A stretch of DNA of 15,136 bases. It comes from Nitrospina sp. (GTDB lineage Bacteria > Nitrospinota > Nitrospinia > Nitrospinales > Nitrospinaceae). The position numbers and the translations under genes are program-made. The stretch lies in contig SMVS01000135.1 in NCBI GenBank assembly GCA_004357435.1, forward strand, positions 1 through 15,136, read 5' to 3'. This document shows, in pieces, positions 14,461-15,136 of the stretch. The number at the start of each line of letters is the position of its first letter. Within the stretch, counting starts at the first letter, position 1. The notes under the pieces are model-generated. The model saw nothing but the letters and a program-made list of their open reading frames with translations. It made no database searches and was not told the origin of the DNA.

Positions 14461-14469
14461 CCCCCCCCC
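14461..14469. repeat. Nine-C homopolymer upstream of miaB
   Basis: A run of nine C (G on the coding strand) lies about 40 nt upstream of the miaB start. Such tracts can slip during replication. Here it is non-coding if ATG 14422 is used, so any effect would be on the leader or promoter. Confidence 0.6.
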
Positions 14470-14484
14470 TGTAAAGCACGGGCA

Positions 14485-14679
14485 CCGGGCCATGAGCTAA
14501 TTAAGGACCCTGCCCGGAGATGTGCCCAACGCTTATTGACTGCCAGCGGAGTTCAGCGGTCCTGGTCCCGTGGCCTGCCGTTGGGCTCTCTGCGGCGCCA
14601 GTAAGCCTCAACTCTGGCTTGTGCCGAGGCACCCGGCGACCCCTCCAACCGCTAACAGGCGTTAATAAAGTATGCCGGG
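14485..14679. ncRNA. Candidate structured RNA or diverged hairpin repeat
   Basis: A GC-rich block without a supported gene carries consecutive stems: CCGGGC/GCCCGG (14485-14490/14512-14517), GCCCAACG/CGTTGGGC (14524-14531/14579-14586), AAGCC/GGCTT (14603-14607/14616-14620), GTGCC-GA-GGCAC (14621-14632) and CCCGGC/GCCGGG (14632-14637/14674-14679). It does not match tmRNA, RNase P, SRP or 6S signatures that I can recall. CCGGGCCATGAGCTAA also resembles part of the 97-bp repeat, so it may be a degraded repeat. Strand is undetermined. Confidence 0.35.
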
Positions 14680-14749
14680 CTAGCCTTAAGGAGTTGAAAA
14701 ATAGGGCGGAATTTAAATATTTTTTTAAGTACTTTTAAAACAATCATCT

Positions 14750-14817
14750 AGGCCATTTCAGTGGAATTGTTTTTGGATCAATAATTCTCTAAAGCCTTTC
14801 AAATGGCCTTGAGAGGC
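14750..14817. repeat. Inverted repeats in the AT-rich spacer before the right-edge gene
   Basis: AGGCCATTT (14750-14758) and AAATGGCCT (14801-14809) are perfect 9-bp inverted repeats 42 bp apart. An overlapping hairpin GCCTTTC/GAGAGGC (14794-14800/14811-14817) pairs fully if one G-U is allowed. These could be the ends of a tiny mobile-repeat remnant. The core AAATGGC is shared with the dispersed family. Confidence 0.4.
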
Positions 14818-14838
14818 AGTATGTCCGCATTTTTATAG

Positions 14839-14857
14839 TTACTATAAATTATAGTAA
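14839..14857. promoter_or_regulatory. Perfect 8-bp operator-like dyad
   Basis: TTACTATA-AAT-TATAGTAA is a perfect 19-bp dyad, about 48 bp upstream of the -35 box of the right-edge promoter. It fits a dimeric regulator site, possibly for the XRE protein it precedes. TTTAGGTAAAG follows at 14870-14879 and resembles the TACCTAATTTTT repeats (opposite strand) near the other XRE gene. Confidence 0.45.
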
Positions 14858-14904
14858 ATTCATATAAATTTAGGTAAAGAATTATATTGTTTTTAGGAAT
14901 ATTA

Positions 14905-14933
14905 TTGACAATTATAGACATTTTCCGTATATT
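14905..14933 (+). promoter_or_regulatory. Strong sigma-70-type promoter
   Basis: A consensus -35 TTGACA (14905-14910) and TATATT -10 (14928-14933) are separated by exactly 17 bp. The start of transcription is expected near 14940, giving a leader of about 75 nt before the GTG at 15015. It is the best promoter in the window. Confidence 0.7.
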
Positions 14934-15014
14934 ACTAGCTATCCAATAAAACTAGATCGAACAAATTTAAATTTAAGCAATTCATCCCACTATTTTTTGC
15001 AAAGAGGTACCACT

Positions 15015-15136
15015 GTGGCAAAAGTTAACAATGTTCGCCAAATTCGGGAATCCAAGATGATGAGCAAGGCCGAGTTGGCGCGTAAGGCCAATGTGACCGT
15101 GCAGACCATTGATCGAATTGAAAAAGGCAACGATTG
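15015..15136 (+). CDS. XRE-family helix-turn-helix protein, 3'-truncated by window edge
   Basis: Forty residues are visible, starting with GTG and preceded by AGAGGT about 7 nt upstream. MAKVNNVRQIRESKMMSKAELARKANVTVQTIDRIEKGND is the first four helices of a Cro/C1-type HTH: RQIRESKMMSKAELA, the turn KANV, and the recognition helix TVQTIDRIEKG. It probably encodes a small DNA-binding regulator, and any C-terminal domain lies outside the window. The strong upstream promoter and 19-bp dyad suggest high and possibly autoregulated expression. Confidence 0.85.
   Translation, partial: MAKVNNVRQIRESKMMSKAELARKANVTVQTIDRIEKGND

Noticed and set aside
14423..14485. MiaB starting at GTG 14485
   Set aside because: It adds 21 atypical residues and crosses the C9 tract; ATG 14422 gives the usual MiaB N-terminus.
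14520..14738. 72-aa open frame in the structured block
   Set aside because: No ribosome site, and it crosses a strong composition shift; the hairpins explain the block better.

Overview
The window reads as a chromosomal segment of a Gram-negative, probably flagellated bacterium. Pointers are a NagZ murein-recycling enzyme, an MsbA-type exporter, an orphan FlaG-like protein and MiaB. The gene mix, moderate GC genes and AT-rich spacers with helix-turn-helix genes resemble Nitrospinota or deltaproteobacterial-type genomes. That placement is inference only. No rRNA, tRNA, CRISPR array or intact insertion sequence was seen.

Layout. Positions 3-1899 (+) carry the 3' part of an extended SDR sugar-nucleotide epimerase/dehydratase, then a two-subunit ThDP decarboxylase of the sulfopyruvate/phosphonopyruvate type whose genes overlap by 14 nt. 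A possible remnant with a Shine-Dalgarno sequence but no start codon follows. FlaG-like 2012-2377 (-) diverges from an ABC exporter (2895-4658 +), across a 517-bp spacer with a tandem 97-bp repeat. A GH57 glucanotransferase/amylase (4865-7000 +) follows, its start codon lying just after a truncated repeat unit. An XRE regulator (7058-7480 -) converges on it. Next come a long AT-rich spacer with dyads, then nagZ (8184-9275 -), a small unknown gene (9518-9772 +), a ketosynthase resembling type II PKS KS-alpha (9868-11121 -), a 482-aa unknown (11649-13097 +) and miaB (13091-14422 -), the last two overlapping tail to tail. A second XRE gene with a very good sigma-70-type promoter runs off the right edge.

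Most genes look like single transcription units; only the left-hand decarboxylase genes look like an operon. What ties the window together is a dispersed family of GC-rich hairpin repeats in at least five spacers (about 2562-2768, 4687-4857, 9283-9420, 9778-9867, 11275-11500). It is built from a left arm like AGTTTGACC-TTTGCCTCC and a right arm like GGAGGCAAATGGCTG, with small perfect hairpins between. These elements abut start or stop codons of several genes and are the most unusual feature here. A run of adjacent hairpins at 14485-14679 may be a structured RNA or a diverged member of the family.
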